Source: Nephrocerus scutellatus
Lineage: Eukaryota; Arthropoda; Insecta; Diptera; Pipunculidae
Assembly: GCA_947095585.1 (NCBI GenBank)
Contig: OX352764.1
Coordinates: 70,017,536 to 70,081,535, forward strand
Direction: 5' to 3'
DNA: 64,000 nucleotides
In this document: positions 45,651-55,738 of the stretch, piece by piece
Layout: every line of letters starts with the position of its first letter
Numbering within the stretch: position 1 is the first letter of the stretch
Program-made: the position numbers and the translations under genes
Notes under the pieces: generated by a model
Told to the model about the DNA's origin: nothing
Seen by the model: the letters and a program-made list of their open reading frames with translations, nothing else
Database searches by the model: none

Positions 45651-46165
45651 ACATGTATATTTCCGGAGACAACACTTCATATTAAAATTTGGAGCCCTGA
45701 GGGTGCCCATATAAATTTTTTAAAAATTAACCCGCATTTTTTCAAATTTTATACACATGATTATCTCCGATGGACAACATTTTTTGGAAAATTTTTGGAG
45801 TAAACGGGTCCTGAGACCGTAAGTGTGCCCACATGGATTTTTAAAAATTAGCCCGTTTTACTTCAGTGTATCACTGATGAACAAAACTTTTTGTAAATTT
45901 GTTGGAGTGATCGGGCCCTGAGACCCGCGTGGTGCCATGTAATTTTTTTTTAAAATAGCCCGTTTTTTTCAAATCTAAAGCACATGTGTATTACTGATGG
46001 ATAACATTTTTTGAATTTGTTTTTTGAGAGATCGGGTTCTGAGTCCCGAGGGGTGCATGCAAATGTTTTAAAAATTAGGCCGATATTCTTCAAATTTTAA
46101 ACATATGTATCTCCTGTTAGAGAATTTACATAAAAAATTTTAATTTTTACTCTTTGTTTTTTGCA
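45650..46165 (+). repeat. Module array between Helitron Rep and helicase parts
   Basis: Four to five units: ACACATGTATATTTCCGGAG, CATATAAATTTTTTAAAAAT, ATTATCTCCGATGGACAACA, GGAGTGATCGGGCCCTGAGA, and the end CTCCTGTTAGAGAATTTACA, TTTTTACTCTTTGTTTTTTG. The end runs directly into CAG and the helicase coding sequence, so the last bases look like an intron's polypyrimidine tract and acceptor. Confidence 0.88.
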
Positions 46166-47859
46166 GGTGATTTCCGCCAAAATTTGCCTGTTATTCCGCA
46201 ATCAATGCCCGCAGATGAGCTTAACGTCTGCCCAAACATTCTCAAAACAACTTTTGAACATCGAAAAATGCAAAATTGCAATTGATCGCGCCACGAATGA
46301 GATTTCGTTCCCGCCAAACTTCTGTTAAATGCAACTGAATATTCAAGCAGTCGTCGACAAGGTATTCCCAAGTCAAACAACCAACCAACCAACGTGCAAT
46401 TTTGAGACAAAAAATGATGATGTTAAGAAGCTCAATTAGCAAGTTCAATTGAAACTTGCGAAACTGTCAAATACAAATTGATCGACACAGTAATGGACGA
46501 AGAACAAGCCGTCAATTATCCGACTAAATTTTTGAATTCATTGGAACCACCCGGAATGCCGCCCGTATTAACATTAAAGTTTGGATCACCAGCGGTTCTT
46601 ATTCGCAACTTAAAAGCACCAAAGCAGTGCAACGGAACCAGATTGACCATCAAAAAATTGTCACTAAATTTAATCGGGGCAACAATCACTGGCCTGCGTC
46701 CTCTTCAACTTGGCGTTGGAGAAAGTGATCCGAAACTCTGACGTAACGGTGAGAGGAACAATTCTCTATAAGTCCATTCAGATACTGGCTTACTCAGACG
46801 ACATCGACATTGTTAGTAGGAACCAAAGGGCTGTACAGGAAGCTTTGATCCAGATTGAGCGGGCGGAACGAAATCTGGGGCTGCACATAAGTGATAACAA
46901 AACAAAGCACATGTTGGCCACGTCTGCGAGTAGAAGATCCAACATTGGTCTCGCAATCAAAATAGCGAAGCGCGAATTTGAAGTAGTGCAATCATTTAAT
47001 TATCTCGGGTCAACTGTAGCAGCCTATAACGACAGAAATACGCGGACGGTTGCTCAAAGCCAACAAAGCCTACTTTAGTCTGTTAAGTCTCTTCAACTCC
47101 AGCAATTTAACAATAACATCCAAGCTGCTGGTGTATAAAACAATGGTCATATTGTACTTACATATGAATCCGAGACTTGGGTGCTAAGCAAAAAGCATTC
47201 TGACCTCTTAACTGTAGTTGAGAGAAAAGTCTGACGGAGAATTGTTGGCCCCGTATGTGAGGAAGAACGATTCCGGAGACTCTATAATGATGAGATCTAT
47301 GAGCGTTACCGCGTCATCATGAAGAGAATTAAGCTCGGTAGGCTCCGGTGGGCAGGACACCTAGCTCGTATGAGCGAAGAGTATCCTGCTCGGAAAGTTC
47401 TTTGCGGTAGGATTTATGGAACACGACAGCGAGGCCGGCCAAGCCTACGCTGGAAGAATGGCGTAGACCAGGACGCCCAAAGTTTAGGGATGCCAAATGG
47501 ATGACATTGGCTCGAAATCGGGACCGATGGAGAGATTTTTTCGGGAGGCCAGGACCGGACACCGGTTGTTGAGCCAAATATGATGATGAACAATCATTGG
47601 TGGCAAAGGCGAAGACGTGCTGATTCCAACCATACCGATGATTTTCAACTATTTTTCATTCGAATTCAAGCGGCTCCAGTTCCCTTTGCGTCTTGCCATT
47701 GCTATTACCATCAACAAATCACAAGGCCAATCGTTGAGTATTGCTGGTTTAAATTTGAAAACTCATGATCAATTGTATGTGGCTTACCCCCGAGTTGGCA
47801 CACCGAAAACTGTGTACGTTTTTACTCATAACTCTCATAAAAAAAAACAAAAAACATAG
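46166..47859 (+). pseudogene. Helitron PIF1-type helicase, exon split by RTE-like insertion
   Basis: Coding similarity starts right after TTTTTTGCAG (46157-46166) with GDFRQNLPVIPQSMPADELN, a PIF1 family helicase motif. It continues through NEISFPPNFC, SIDTVMDEEQAVNYPTKFLN, LEPPGMPP-VLTLKFGSPAVL and CNGTRLTIKKLSLNLIGATI to about 46691. After the insertion it resumes at about 47593 with KGEDVLIPTIPM, then FEFKRLQFPLRLAIAITINK and SQGQSLSIAGLNLKTHDQLY. It stops in a TAG near 47858. The helicase would unwind DNA during Helitron transposition. Several frameshifts in the first part; the last 80 codons (47617-47859) are open. Confidence 0.9.
46692..47592 (+). mobile_element. 5'-truncated RTE-like insertion with target-site duplication
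   Basis: Starts in RT at CVLFNLALEKVIRNSDVTVR, contains motif C as ILAYSDDIDIVSRN (Ala of YADD changed to Ser), then LGLHISDNKTKHMLATSASR, EVVQSFNYLGSTVA, and after stops the tail LGRLRWAGHLARMSEEYPAR and GRPSLRWKNGVDQDAQSLGM, ending with CCAAATATGATGATGAA. AACAATCACTGG before and AACAATCATTGG after are a 12-bp duplicated target with one mismatch. 5' truncation is usual for target-primed reverse transcription. Confidence 0.92.
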
Positions 47860-48539
47860 TCTATCCGCGGCCTTAAGATGAATTAATAAAAGACATTTAA
47901 TTTCAAAATTGCCTAAATACATGTGTTTTTTTTTCTTGGGCCAAGTAAAGCAGAATACCTACAGATATCTGCTAAAATTCGTCACATGACAGCCTCTATC
48001 AATCCACCAGAAGTCATCTGGCTATAGATAATTAGTGCTACCCGTCGAAGCTAGCTAATTATAAAATAAACGACAAAAGAGTAATTTATTTTTTAAACTA
48101 ATTATTAGACTCGAATTTATATTCGTAAATCTGGCTAAGAGAAATGCTTTTATTGATGATTTGGATCACTATAAGGGTACGTTCCATTCTACCCGATTTA
48201 ATTACTATGCAGCACTATAGTAAAGTAACGACTATAAATCCGTGCCCTAGTTTTCGCACTGCAGTCTCAATATTACTTAAACGGTGTTTTATAGAATAAA
48301 AACAAAAAATAAAAACGTTAACAGAATATCATATTTTTGTTCAATATTGTTTGACTGTACTGTTATTCTAGGTAGCTAAATTAAAAATAATAATAGTTTA
48401 AATTATAAGTAAAAATGAATGAAAATTTCGTATTGGTGCCAGGAAGACAAAAAAAGTATATTTAACCCATTTCAAAATATTTTTAATTGAAACTTCTTCA
48501 ATAAAAAAATTCTTAAAAATCTCTACCCACCTTAAATCA
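47860..48539. other. No gene recognised
   Basis: AT-rich DNA after the helicase. It may contain the Helitron's 3' end, but I did not find a clear CTRR terminus with a hairpin. Confidence 0.4.
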
Positions 48540-49210
48540 ATAGAAACAGTTTTTAAAAAACAACCCATAAAAATTAAAATTTTCATGTAAATTCTCTAAT
48601 AGGAGATACATTTGTGTGCAAAGTTTGAAGGTTAATTTGGAAAAAATTAATATTAGAAATAGAAATAGAAATATAGGGCTCGATCACCCCAAAAGAAAAG
48701 TTTTGTCCATCGGAGATACACATGTGTTTAAGATTTAAAGAACATTTTAAAAAAAATTATATGGACACCCTCTAGGCTTCAGAGCCCGTTGACTCCAAAA
48801 ATTTTACAAAAAGTTTTGGCCATCGGAGATACTCATGTGTTTAAATATGAAGAAAAATAGGCTAATTTTTACAAAATTTATATAGGTCGGGCCTCAGGAT
48901 TCACATGTGTATAAAATTTGTAGAAAATCGCGTTAATTTTTTTAAAAAATTTGTAAGGGGCCCCACGACCCCGGGGCCCGGGTTCTGCAAAATTTTTGCA
49001 AAAAGTGTTGTCCACCGGAGATACACATGTATACAAAATTTGAAGAAAATCGGGTAAATTTTGTAAAATATTTGTATGGGACCCACGACCCCTAGGCCCG
49101 ATGGGCCCCACATTTCAATAGGTAGTGTTGTTATCGAAGGTATACATGTGTGCAAAATTTCAATGAAATCAAACTTTGGGAAGTGGGTTAAAAATTGATC
49201 GCAATATTGC
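48540..49210 (-). repeat. Module array in reverse orientation
   Basis: Reverse-complement form of the family: AAACAACCCATAAAAATTAA, ATGTAAATTCTCTAATAGGA, then units with TTTTGTCCATCGGAGATACA, CATGTGTTTAAGATTTAAAG and GGGCCCCACGACC/GGGACCCACGACC blocks, ending ACTTTGGGAAGTGGGTTAAA and AATTGATCGC, which also bounds the arrays at 19.4 and 5.9 kb. About five units of 110-130 bp. Confidence 0.88.
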
Positions 49211-50577
49211 ACGACAAACAAACCAATACACAAACACACGGGCACGCGAAGTTAATATAGAGAATTTAAAAACTGGATCGTCTCCGACTAATACATCAAT
49301 TTCCCCTGGGATATTGTATGTTGGATCTGCTAATTTAACATTGCTAAAGTATCTTTTATCGCTTGCATTAAATTCCGATGATGGCAGTTTCGATGTTATT
49401 TTTGGTAATACAAACGTCTCTATAGTCAAAGTCAATTGCCTATGATCAGTTAATAAATTCAAGGTAACTGCGACCTTTGTTTTTCCTACATTTAGTTCAC
49501 CGAGTCAAGCCACCGGTAATCGCCTTTGCAAAATAGGTATTTATAACCGCTGAACAAAATCATCACATACAAACGATACTTGAGAACCACTTTCCAAAAG
49601 TATTCGACCACCCTGTTTTCGGGCGCTGTGAATTTCGCGTGTGCCGTTTGTAGTATCGTTCGGCAGCCAGAATTTACGTGACTTGAGATAATCGACTGAA
49701 CTAATGGTTGGTTATTTTGACTATTGCTGCTAGTTGTTAATGTTATGTCAGTGCTAGACGTGGATATGTAATAAGGTATGCTGCTTCTTCCCACATACAG
49801 AACAGCGGGTTCGATTACGGCAACGAAATACAGGATGATTTATATTTAACGATTAAAGCATCTCTGTGTATTTTGAATTAATTCTCGTCTTGATCCAATT
49901 GAATTCTGCTTGAATTGATAACATTCACCTATCCTATGACCTAATTTATGACAGCATGGACATTCAGCAGAAAACGAAACATGTGCACGAAATATACGTG
50001 TCTTATTAAAACTTGGTAGTCTTTGCACCGACTTCATGTCTTCCAAAGCATCAATTCTGCATTGAAGAAAATCAAAGAATGGTTTGATCGAAGGGAATTC
50101 TTCGTTTTTTACTCTTCACTCCACCTTTAACGGGATTATTGTCTAACTTATTTAACAACAAACGAATTATCCATGGATCTCTTGCCTCGGCTGCCGTTCC
50201 TACTGCTCTGAGACCTCTGAATGTCTCATCCGACGTGTCCATTAACTTTCGTATTCCGGTAACGTAAGACGAATTAACTGGAGATTGATCTAAGAAGGTG
50301 GTAATATACGAACTTACTATATATTTTCTTCTGTTGTATCGATCTCTTAAATTTTCGATTGCCTCAAAATAATTTGAATCGGTAAGATAACATTAACTCT
50401 TAGGTAACCACATAAAAACTGAAACTTTTGACGTGGTGTCAAGTTAGTCCTTTCATGTATGTAAGAACAGAGCAAATCATAAAATGACTGCCATTCCATA
50501 TAAATTCCATCAAACATTGGAACAATTGATTTTGGCAATTTTAATTCCTGGCAATGATTGAACAGAGTGGTGTTCAT
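49211..50577 (-). mobile_element. BEL/Pao relic: gag and protease region
   Basis: Minus strand, in order: gag at 50347-50577 (LPKSIVPMFDGIYMEWQSFY, then LTPRQKFQFLCGYL), the DUF1759-like part; zinc knuckle at 49846-50046 (CPCCHKLGHRIGECYQF); end of the protease domain at 49211-49462 (FVLPKITSKLPSSEF, then LADPTYNIPGEIDVLVGDD), DUF1758-like. Frames are broken and RT and integrase are absent. Continues on the far side of the SINE as the start of gag (50845-51009). Confidence 0.85.
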
Positions 50578-50832
50578 CGTCTTATTCCGCGCGACAGACC
50601 GTTGCGGTCTAAAGCCTAGCTTCTAGCGACCATTTGTGTTGTGCATGTATATTTTTTGGACACAAATGAAAGGAACCTACAATTTAAGGCGGGATACGAA
50701 CGGCGAATTGAGAAGTTTTCCGTGACAAGTTATTACTCTCGGAACGAAAAATACTTTTGGTGTTACTGGGAGTTGAACCACGAACCCCTGCTCAGTAGCC
50801 ATGCGCATTTCCACTGAGCCACGGCGCCCATC
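50578..50832 (-). mobile_element. tRNA-derived SINE with 12-bp target-site duplication
   Basis: Flanked by AGTGGTGTTCAT at 50566-50577 and 50833-50844, identical. On the minus strand the head has a B box in GGTTCAACTCCCAG form (about 50770) and an A box, TGGCTCAGTGGAAAT, near 50815. The body has CACCAAAAGTATTTTTC, ACGGAAAACTTCTCAATTCG and CACAAATGGTCGCTAGAAGC, with the terminal GACCGCAACGGTCTGTCGCG. Inserted into the BEL gag. Confidence 0.95.
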
Positions 50833-50844
50833 AGTGGTGTTCAT

Positions 50845-51009
50845 GCCTTTCTCATTGAAGTGTTCTACTCCGTTAGATTGACTTTTGCTAATTCTCAGCC
50901 ATGAACCTAACTTCGACTCGATTTCGTAGTACATATATATTTTTATGTTCTGTTGCACTATCTTATTCCTCTTTGGAAATAGAAAACCTGCTGTTTTGCT
51001 GGTTTTCAA
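50845..51009 (-). pseudogene. BEL/Pao gag N-terminal part
   Basis: Minus strand: KIVQQNIKIYMYYEIESKLG, SWLRISKSQSNGVEHFNEKG. This joins across the SINE to the MNTTLFNHCQEL start of the 50347-50577 part; the target-site duplication encodes the N-T-T join. The 5' end beyond 51009 is replaced by RTE-like pieces. Confidence 0.7.
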
Positions 51010-51019
51010 ATTATAATTC

Positions 51020-51420
51020 CTTATTCCTTTGCCGCCTGCTCTATCTGGATGAAAGCTTCCTGTAGAGCTCTTCGGTTTCTACCAACGATGTCAATATCGT
51101 CTGCGTAAGACCACATCATTCATCATTCCATGTCTTGGCCGGCTGTCGTGTTTCATAAATACATATCTTTACTTGTTATGTCGTATTTTTTATGTTTTAG
51201 AAATTTGCGCTCGAATCAGAAAAAACGAATACTCCATGTAATGTTTTGCTCTCATTTATGTGCAGCCCCAGATTTCGTGCCGCCCGCTCGCTCTGGATGA
51301 GAGCTTCCCGTAGAGCTCTTGGGTTTCTACCAGCGATGTCAATGTCGTCTGTGTAAGGAAGTATCTTTACCACAAAGCCACATACATCAGATGGTTCATC
51401 AGCGGAGTTGATTAAAACAG
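51020..51420 (-). mobile_element. Two small RTE-like RT palm fragments
   Basis: 51025-51110 and 51240-51370 each contain the reverse complement of the palm: CAACGATGTCAATATCGTCT (about 51082) and CAGCGATGTCAATGTCGTCT (about 51331), encoding D-D-I-D-I. 51197-51433 on the minus strand reads VKILPYTDDIDIAGRN (the YADD box changed to YTDD), then LREALIQSERAARNLGLHIN. A short unrelated stretch separates them. Confidence 0.75.
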
Positions 51421-51424
51421 GAGT

Positions 51425-52555
51425 TCCCATCAATTCATGAACTAATAATGAAAGTATGGGAGGAAGAAGCGATGCCAGAAGACTGACGAAGATGAATTCA
51501 GGGCCCCATTCATAAGAACGTTGTTGAGTACCACGTATAAGATTTTCTCCTCTATCCTTTAAGAAAGGATAGCCCCATACGCTAAAGTCATCATTGGTAC
51601 ATACCTATGTAGCTTCATCCCATTCAAATCAACAACTGATCGGATTTACACTCTTATGCAGGTCGTCGAAAAATGTCTAGAGTTTCAAAACTCACGACAC
51701 AATCTTTTTATAGACTTTAAAGCGGCTTATGATAGCATAGCCAGAATAGAACTTTATAAAGCCATGAGAGAATTCGGCATCCCAAATAAACTGACACGAC
51801 TATGTAGGTTGACCGTGACCAATTTTTTAAGCCATGTAAAAATATCCGGATCACTATCAACATCTATAACGGGCTCCGATAAGGGGATGGACTGGCCTGA
51901 GTCCTCTTCCACCTGGCGTTGGAGAAAGTTATCCGAGGCTCTGACGACACAAAATCTGGGACTGCACGTAAATGAGAGCAAAACATTACATGGAGTAAAT
52001 GGTGGCCACGTCTGCGAGTAGAAATTCCAACATTGGTTCTTAAATTAAAATAGGTGGAGCACGAATTTGAAGTAGTGCAATCCTTAAACTATCTCGAGTA
52101 TATCTACGAGCCGATAACATCATGAAACCAGAATACCCGCACGGTTGCTTATAGCCAACATATCCTACTTTAGTCTGTCAAGACTCTTCAAATCCTGGAA
52201 TTAAACTATGATATCCAAGCTGCTGATGTATAACGCAATGGTCATAACTGTACTTACATATGGATCCGAGACTCGGGTGCTTAGCAAAAAGCATTCTGAC
52301 CTCTCAGCCGCTTTCGAGAGAAAAGTCTTATGGAGAATTGTTGGTCCCGTATGTGAGGAAGGACGATTTCGGAGACTCTATAGTGATGAGATCTACGGGC
52401 GTTACCGCGATGTCGACATCGTGAAGAGAATTAAGCTCGCTAGGCTCCGCTGGGCAGGACACTTAGCTCGCTAGAGCGAAGAGAATCCTGCTCGGAAAGT
52501 CCTTTGCGGTAGGATTTATGAAACACGACAGCGAGGCCGGCCAAGACATGGAATG
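51425..52555 (+). mobile_element. RTE-like fragment, RT to near 3' end
   Basis: Opposite orientation to the preceding pieces. 51656-52021 reads RHNLFIDFKAAYDSIARIEL (motif A), YKAMREFGIPNKLTRL, then a deletion removes the YADD motif (NLGLHVNESKTLHGVN follows directly). 52208-52474 reads MISKLLMYNAMVITVLTYGS, DLSAAFERKVLWRIVGPVCE and RIKLARLRWAGHLAR. It ends at AGCGAGGCCGGCCAAGACATGGAA, before the normal 3' terminus. Confidence 0.85.
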
Positions 52556-52810
52556 ATGAATGATGTGGTCTGAAATCAGAATTTCTATTCAGCTTGAGTA
52601 AACCGAAAACTCAAAGTTTTTTTTTTTTTTATTTCCCAATTAAATTTTACATCTGTCCTTAATAGGACATTTAGTAATTGATTGTACATACATTTCAGGG
52701 GATATAACAATACAAGGATAAGATCATTATCTTGATACTTCTTTTTTGGTTTTATTTACATATACATACATATATAATTATTAATTTTTTTTCTTTTTTT
52801 CTTAGGCATT

Positions 52811-53158
52811 TCATCTTTGTTGTAGGGCTACAGGTCTGCGTCTTTTAAGTCGTCTTCTTCTGATGGTTTCCTGATAGGGTAAAGCTTGTAGGTCATTGTT
52901 TGTGTGCGTGGACAACTTTCTTATGTGTTGTGTGCTCATATTTCTTATTTCTTCATTGATTGAAGGTATGCCAAGATCACGATGTATACTGTCATTAGAT
53001 ATACACGAAGGTGCATCTATAATTGTCCGAAGGATTTTGTTTTGCAGTCTTTGAATAACGGTTACATTTGATGTACTGGCGGTGCCCCAAATCTGTATTC
53101 CATATGTCCAGGTAGGTTTGATTATGGTTTTGTATATTAGCAGTTTGTTTTCTGTCAA
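52811..53158 (-). pseudogene. jockey-clade post-RT region
   Basis: Same frame as the RT after one TAA: ENKLLIYKTIIKPTWTYGIQ, IWGTASTSNVTVIQRLQNKI, LRTIIDAPSCISNDSIHRDL, GIPSINEEI, then an Arg-rich end (RRRRLKRRRPVALQQR). This matches the conserved jockey C-terminal region. Confidence 0.85.
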
Positions 53159-53176
53159 TAGTTTTGAACTTTTTTT

Positions 53177-54247
53177 TTAAAACCCATAAACTTGTCTAAA
53201 TTTGATTTTAATTTGGTTTCGTTTTTGTGTTATGTGATGTTTCCATGTCAGTTTGTTGTCTATGTGAATTCCCAGGTATTTGGCATGGTTGTCAATAGGA
53301 ATTTGCTTATTGTTTAAATAAATGGCTTGAGGGCTAAAACTTCTTTTGGTGGTATAAATTACTTGTACTGTTTTATCTTCATTGACGTGAATTCCCCATC
53401 TGCTGAACCAGTCAACTGTTTTGTCCAGTATGTCCTGTATTGTGTTGGTAGCCGTTTGAAGGCAATTATGAGAGGAAAGAATCACCGTGTCATCTGCAAA
53501 TGTTGCTACCATAGTGTTTAGATTCCTTGGTTTTGGTATATCAGCTGTATATAAAAGGTATAATATCGGTCCCAAAACACTTCCTTGAGGAACACCTGCG
53601 TCTACTTTGCATATATCTGAATTTCCGTCATTGTATTGTACATAAAATAATCTCTCGTTTAAATAGCTCTTAATAAGAGGATAGTAGTCTGGTAGCATTC
53701 GCTTTAGTTTTTGTAGAAGTCCTTTATGCCAAACACTGTCGAATGCTTTAGCAACGTCTAGATAAACAGCTACACAATGTCTTTTCTCGTCCAGGTCGTT
53801 GAGGATCTTATTTGTTACTCTACGAACTTGTTGAATTGTTGAAAATTGTCTACGGAATCCGAATTGATGGTCGGGGATAAGGCTTTTTTGCTGTATGGCT
53901 ATTTCCATACGGTCGAGAAGCAATTTTTCAAATATCTTGGAGATAATTGGAAGTAAACTTATAGGTCTATACGATGATGATCTTGTAGCGTCCTTGCCTG
54001 GCTTTGATATGGCGGTTATTTTTGATACTTTCCAAACTTTAGGGAAGTAGTTTAGCCTAAGAATGGCATTAAAAATAATCCTTAAATATTTAATTGCCGT
54101 ATCTGGTATTTCTTTTAACATTCTTTCTGTTATCATGCCATAACCAGGTGTCTTCTTTGTATTTAGTCTATATTGGAGGAAATGTTTTATTTCATTTGCG
54201 CTAAATGCTTTTATTGTCCTGGACGTCGTAGAGTTGACTTGAGGCAA
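53177..54247 (-). CDS. jockey-clade reverse transcriptase, nearly open
   Basis: 356 codons, the longest intact RT stretch in this part of the window. Motifs in order: KKTPGYGMITERMLKEIP (fingers), SKITAISKPGKDATRSSSYR, PISLLPIISKIFEKLLLDRM, HQFGFRRQFSTIQQV, VAVYLDVAKAFDSVWHKGLL (motif A, Asp), AGVPQGSVLGPILYLLYTAD (motif B), MVATFADDTVILSSH (motif C, catalytic FADD), EDKTVQVIYTT, AKYLGIHIDNKLTWKHHI. The usual G-x-D in the finger is G-Y-G here. It stops at a TAA (53177-53179) and the same frame then continues open to 52811. It would make cDNA by target-primed reverse transcription. Probably dead, but a young copy. Confidence 0.9.
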   Translation of the reverse strand: MPQVNSTTSRTIKAFSANEIKHFLQYRLNTKKTPGYGMITERMLKEIPDTAIKYLRIIFNAILRLNYFPKVWKVSKITAISKPGKDATRSSSYRPISLLPIISKIFEKLLLDRMEIAIQQKSLIPDHQFGFRRQFSTIQQVRRVTNKILNDLDEKRHCVAVYLDVAKAFDSVWHKGLLQKLKRMLPDYYPLIKSYLNERLFYVQYNDGNSDICKVDAGVPQGSVLGPILYLLYTADIPKPRNLNTMVATFADDTVILSSHNCLQTATNTIQDILDKTVDWFSRWGIHVNEDKTVQVIYTTKRSFSPQAIYLNNKQIPIDNHAKYLGIHIDNKLTWKHHITQKRNQIKIKFRQVYGF

Positions 54248-54263
54248 CGAGGTGTTAGTTTGG

Positions 54264-54593
54264 TTAATAGAATTGGTGAATGTTGTTTTTTGAACTAGTC
54301 GCTGATAAATTTGATAAAAATTTATTGGTGTTGTGATTATTATGTGTCTGTAAGAGTTTTTTTAGTTCTTTCGTCGACTTGTTCAGTTTTTCCTTGTCGT
54401 GTGGGGATCTGTTAGCTTGCCATACCTTTCGCAGTCTCCGTTTTTCTTTGATTTTTTGTTGAATTGATTGCGGTGTCAAGTCGTTGAATTGTTTGGTTTT
54501 AATCTCTGGAGTTGATTTTATTGCAACGAATTGGATTGTGTCATTTAGATGGTTAATGGCACTTTCGAGTTCGTTTGGTGTTTTAAGAGACAT
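54264..54593 (-). pseudogene. jockey-clade linker before RT
   Basis: ELESAINHLNDTIQFVAIKS, LTPQSIQQKIKEKRRLRKVW, RSPHDKEKLNKSTKELKKLL and FLSNLSATSS. This is the endonuclease-RT linker. A one-base frame change near 54255 separates it from the RT frame. Confidence 0.8.
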
Positions 54594-54640
54594 CTGAAGT
54601 TCTATTCTCTCGTCAATTATTTCGCGGAATGTGGTTTTTC

Positions 54641-54982
54641 CCTTTTTTGTTTGTGAGCCTGGATCCCCAGTCAGTATGCTTAGCTTTAAAGTCTCCCTTT
54701 ATGTTACGACAAGTCGAAATCCCCAAAGTCGTAATTTCGTCATATCAGAATTATTGAAACATGTACGACACAAATTATTTCGAACTAAAACTATTGTCCG
54801 ATTGCGACATTTCGAATTTATACTTGTTTACTTTTTTTGTACGAAACGACAAAATAGCGCTTGGCTTGGAATGTTATACATTTTTTATAATCTTTTTTTT
54901 TTTGAATATTTAAAAATATTGATATTTATAATATAAAACTAATATTTTTATTAATAGTTTTTTTTATTTTAGTAATACTCAT
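54641..54982. other. AT-rich, no gene seen
   Basis: AT-rich stretch between the jockey element and the SINE target site. Confidence 0.5.
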
Positions 54983-54995
54983 ATAAATAACATTA

Positions 54996-55280
54996 ATAAT
55001 AATATTTGGCGCGACAGACCATTTCGGTCCAAGGCCTAACTTCTCGCGACCATTGTGTGACCATTTTTGGTCACAAATGGAAGGCACCTACAATTTAAGG
55101 CCGGATCCGAACGGCGAATTGAGAAGCTTTCCGTGACAAGGTATTAATTACTCTCGGAACGTTTGTCACCCATTCGCGAGAGGTGGGACACCGTGAAAAA
55201 TACTTTTGGTGTTCCTGGCATTCGAACCTGAACCTCCTGCGCAGCAGTCATGTTCACTACCACTGAGCCACGGCGCCCAC
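54996..55280 (-). mobile_element. tRNA-derived SINE with 13-bp target-site duplication, fullest copy
   Basis: ATAAATAACATTA flanks it on both sides (54983-54995 and 55281-55293). Minus strand: head GGGCGCCGTGGCTCAGTGGT with A box, then GCGCAGGAGGTTCAGGTTCG with B box GGTTCGAATGCC (about 55217-55228), CACCAAAAGTATTTTTCACG, CTCTCGCGAATGGGTGACAA, TTGTCACGGAAAGCTTCTCA, GTAGGTGCCTTCCATTTGTG, and the end GACCGAAATGGTCTGTCGCG followed by an (ATT)n tail. Its pol III head is the left breakpoint of the large tandem duplication. Confidence 0.96.
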
Positions 55281-55738
55281 ATAAATAACATTAAGAAAAT
55301 TAAAAATTACTACTTAAAGTTAATTACGCGTTTGATTTCATACAAAAATAATCATTTTAATTAATTGCTTCGTAATTGTTGTCGCCTCCGGGTCCTCTGA
55401 CCGTGACTGGAGTGTGGTGCCCTAGGCTCACCTCTAGTTTCAGACAGAGGTTGTGAATTTCAAAACCTAGGTGCGGAGCGGGTCACGCCAAATGACAACA
55501 AATGGGCTGGATCAAGGTGTAACGCGACCCGAGCCGAGGATCGACCAGGCTGGGGGCCCATAAATAGCCCAGTCTCTATCGGAGCCATCTACATACCTGG
55601 AAGACTCTAGATGTATCCTACCTTACCCGCGTATTCGGATCTATGCGCGGGTGGACCACCCTTTCTCCGACACTCGTGGGACTCAAAATTCAGCACACTA
55701 AAAAACTTTTTTCTAAAACCGAGACCGGCACTCACCAA

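Larger units (their letters stand above)
52617..54640 (-). mobile_element. jockey-clade non-LTR element, 5'-truncated
   Basis: The T-run at 52617-52630 is the poly(A) tail read from the other strand, so the 3' end is at the left. Contains the C-terminal end of an endonuclease-RT linker, the RT and the post-RT region. The 5' truncation is near 54640. Target-site duplication not found. Confidence 0.9.

Noticed and set aside
45453..45710. Minus-strand open stretch
   Set aside because: Antisense to the Helitron Rep region (CAKIES and RLLFIRLNQQKL on the plus strand).
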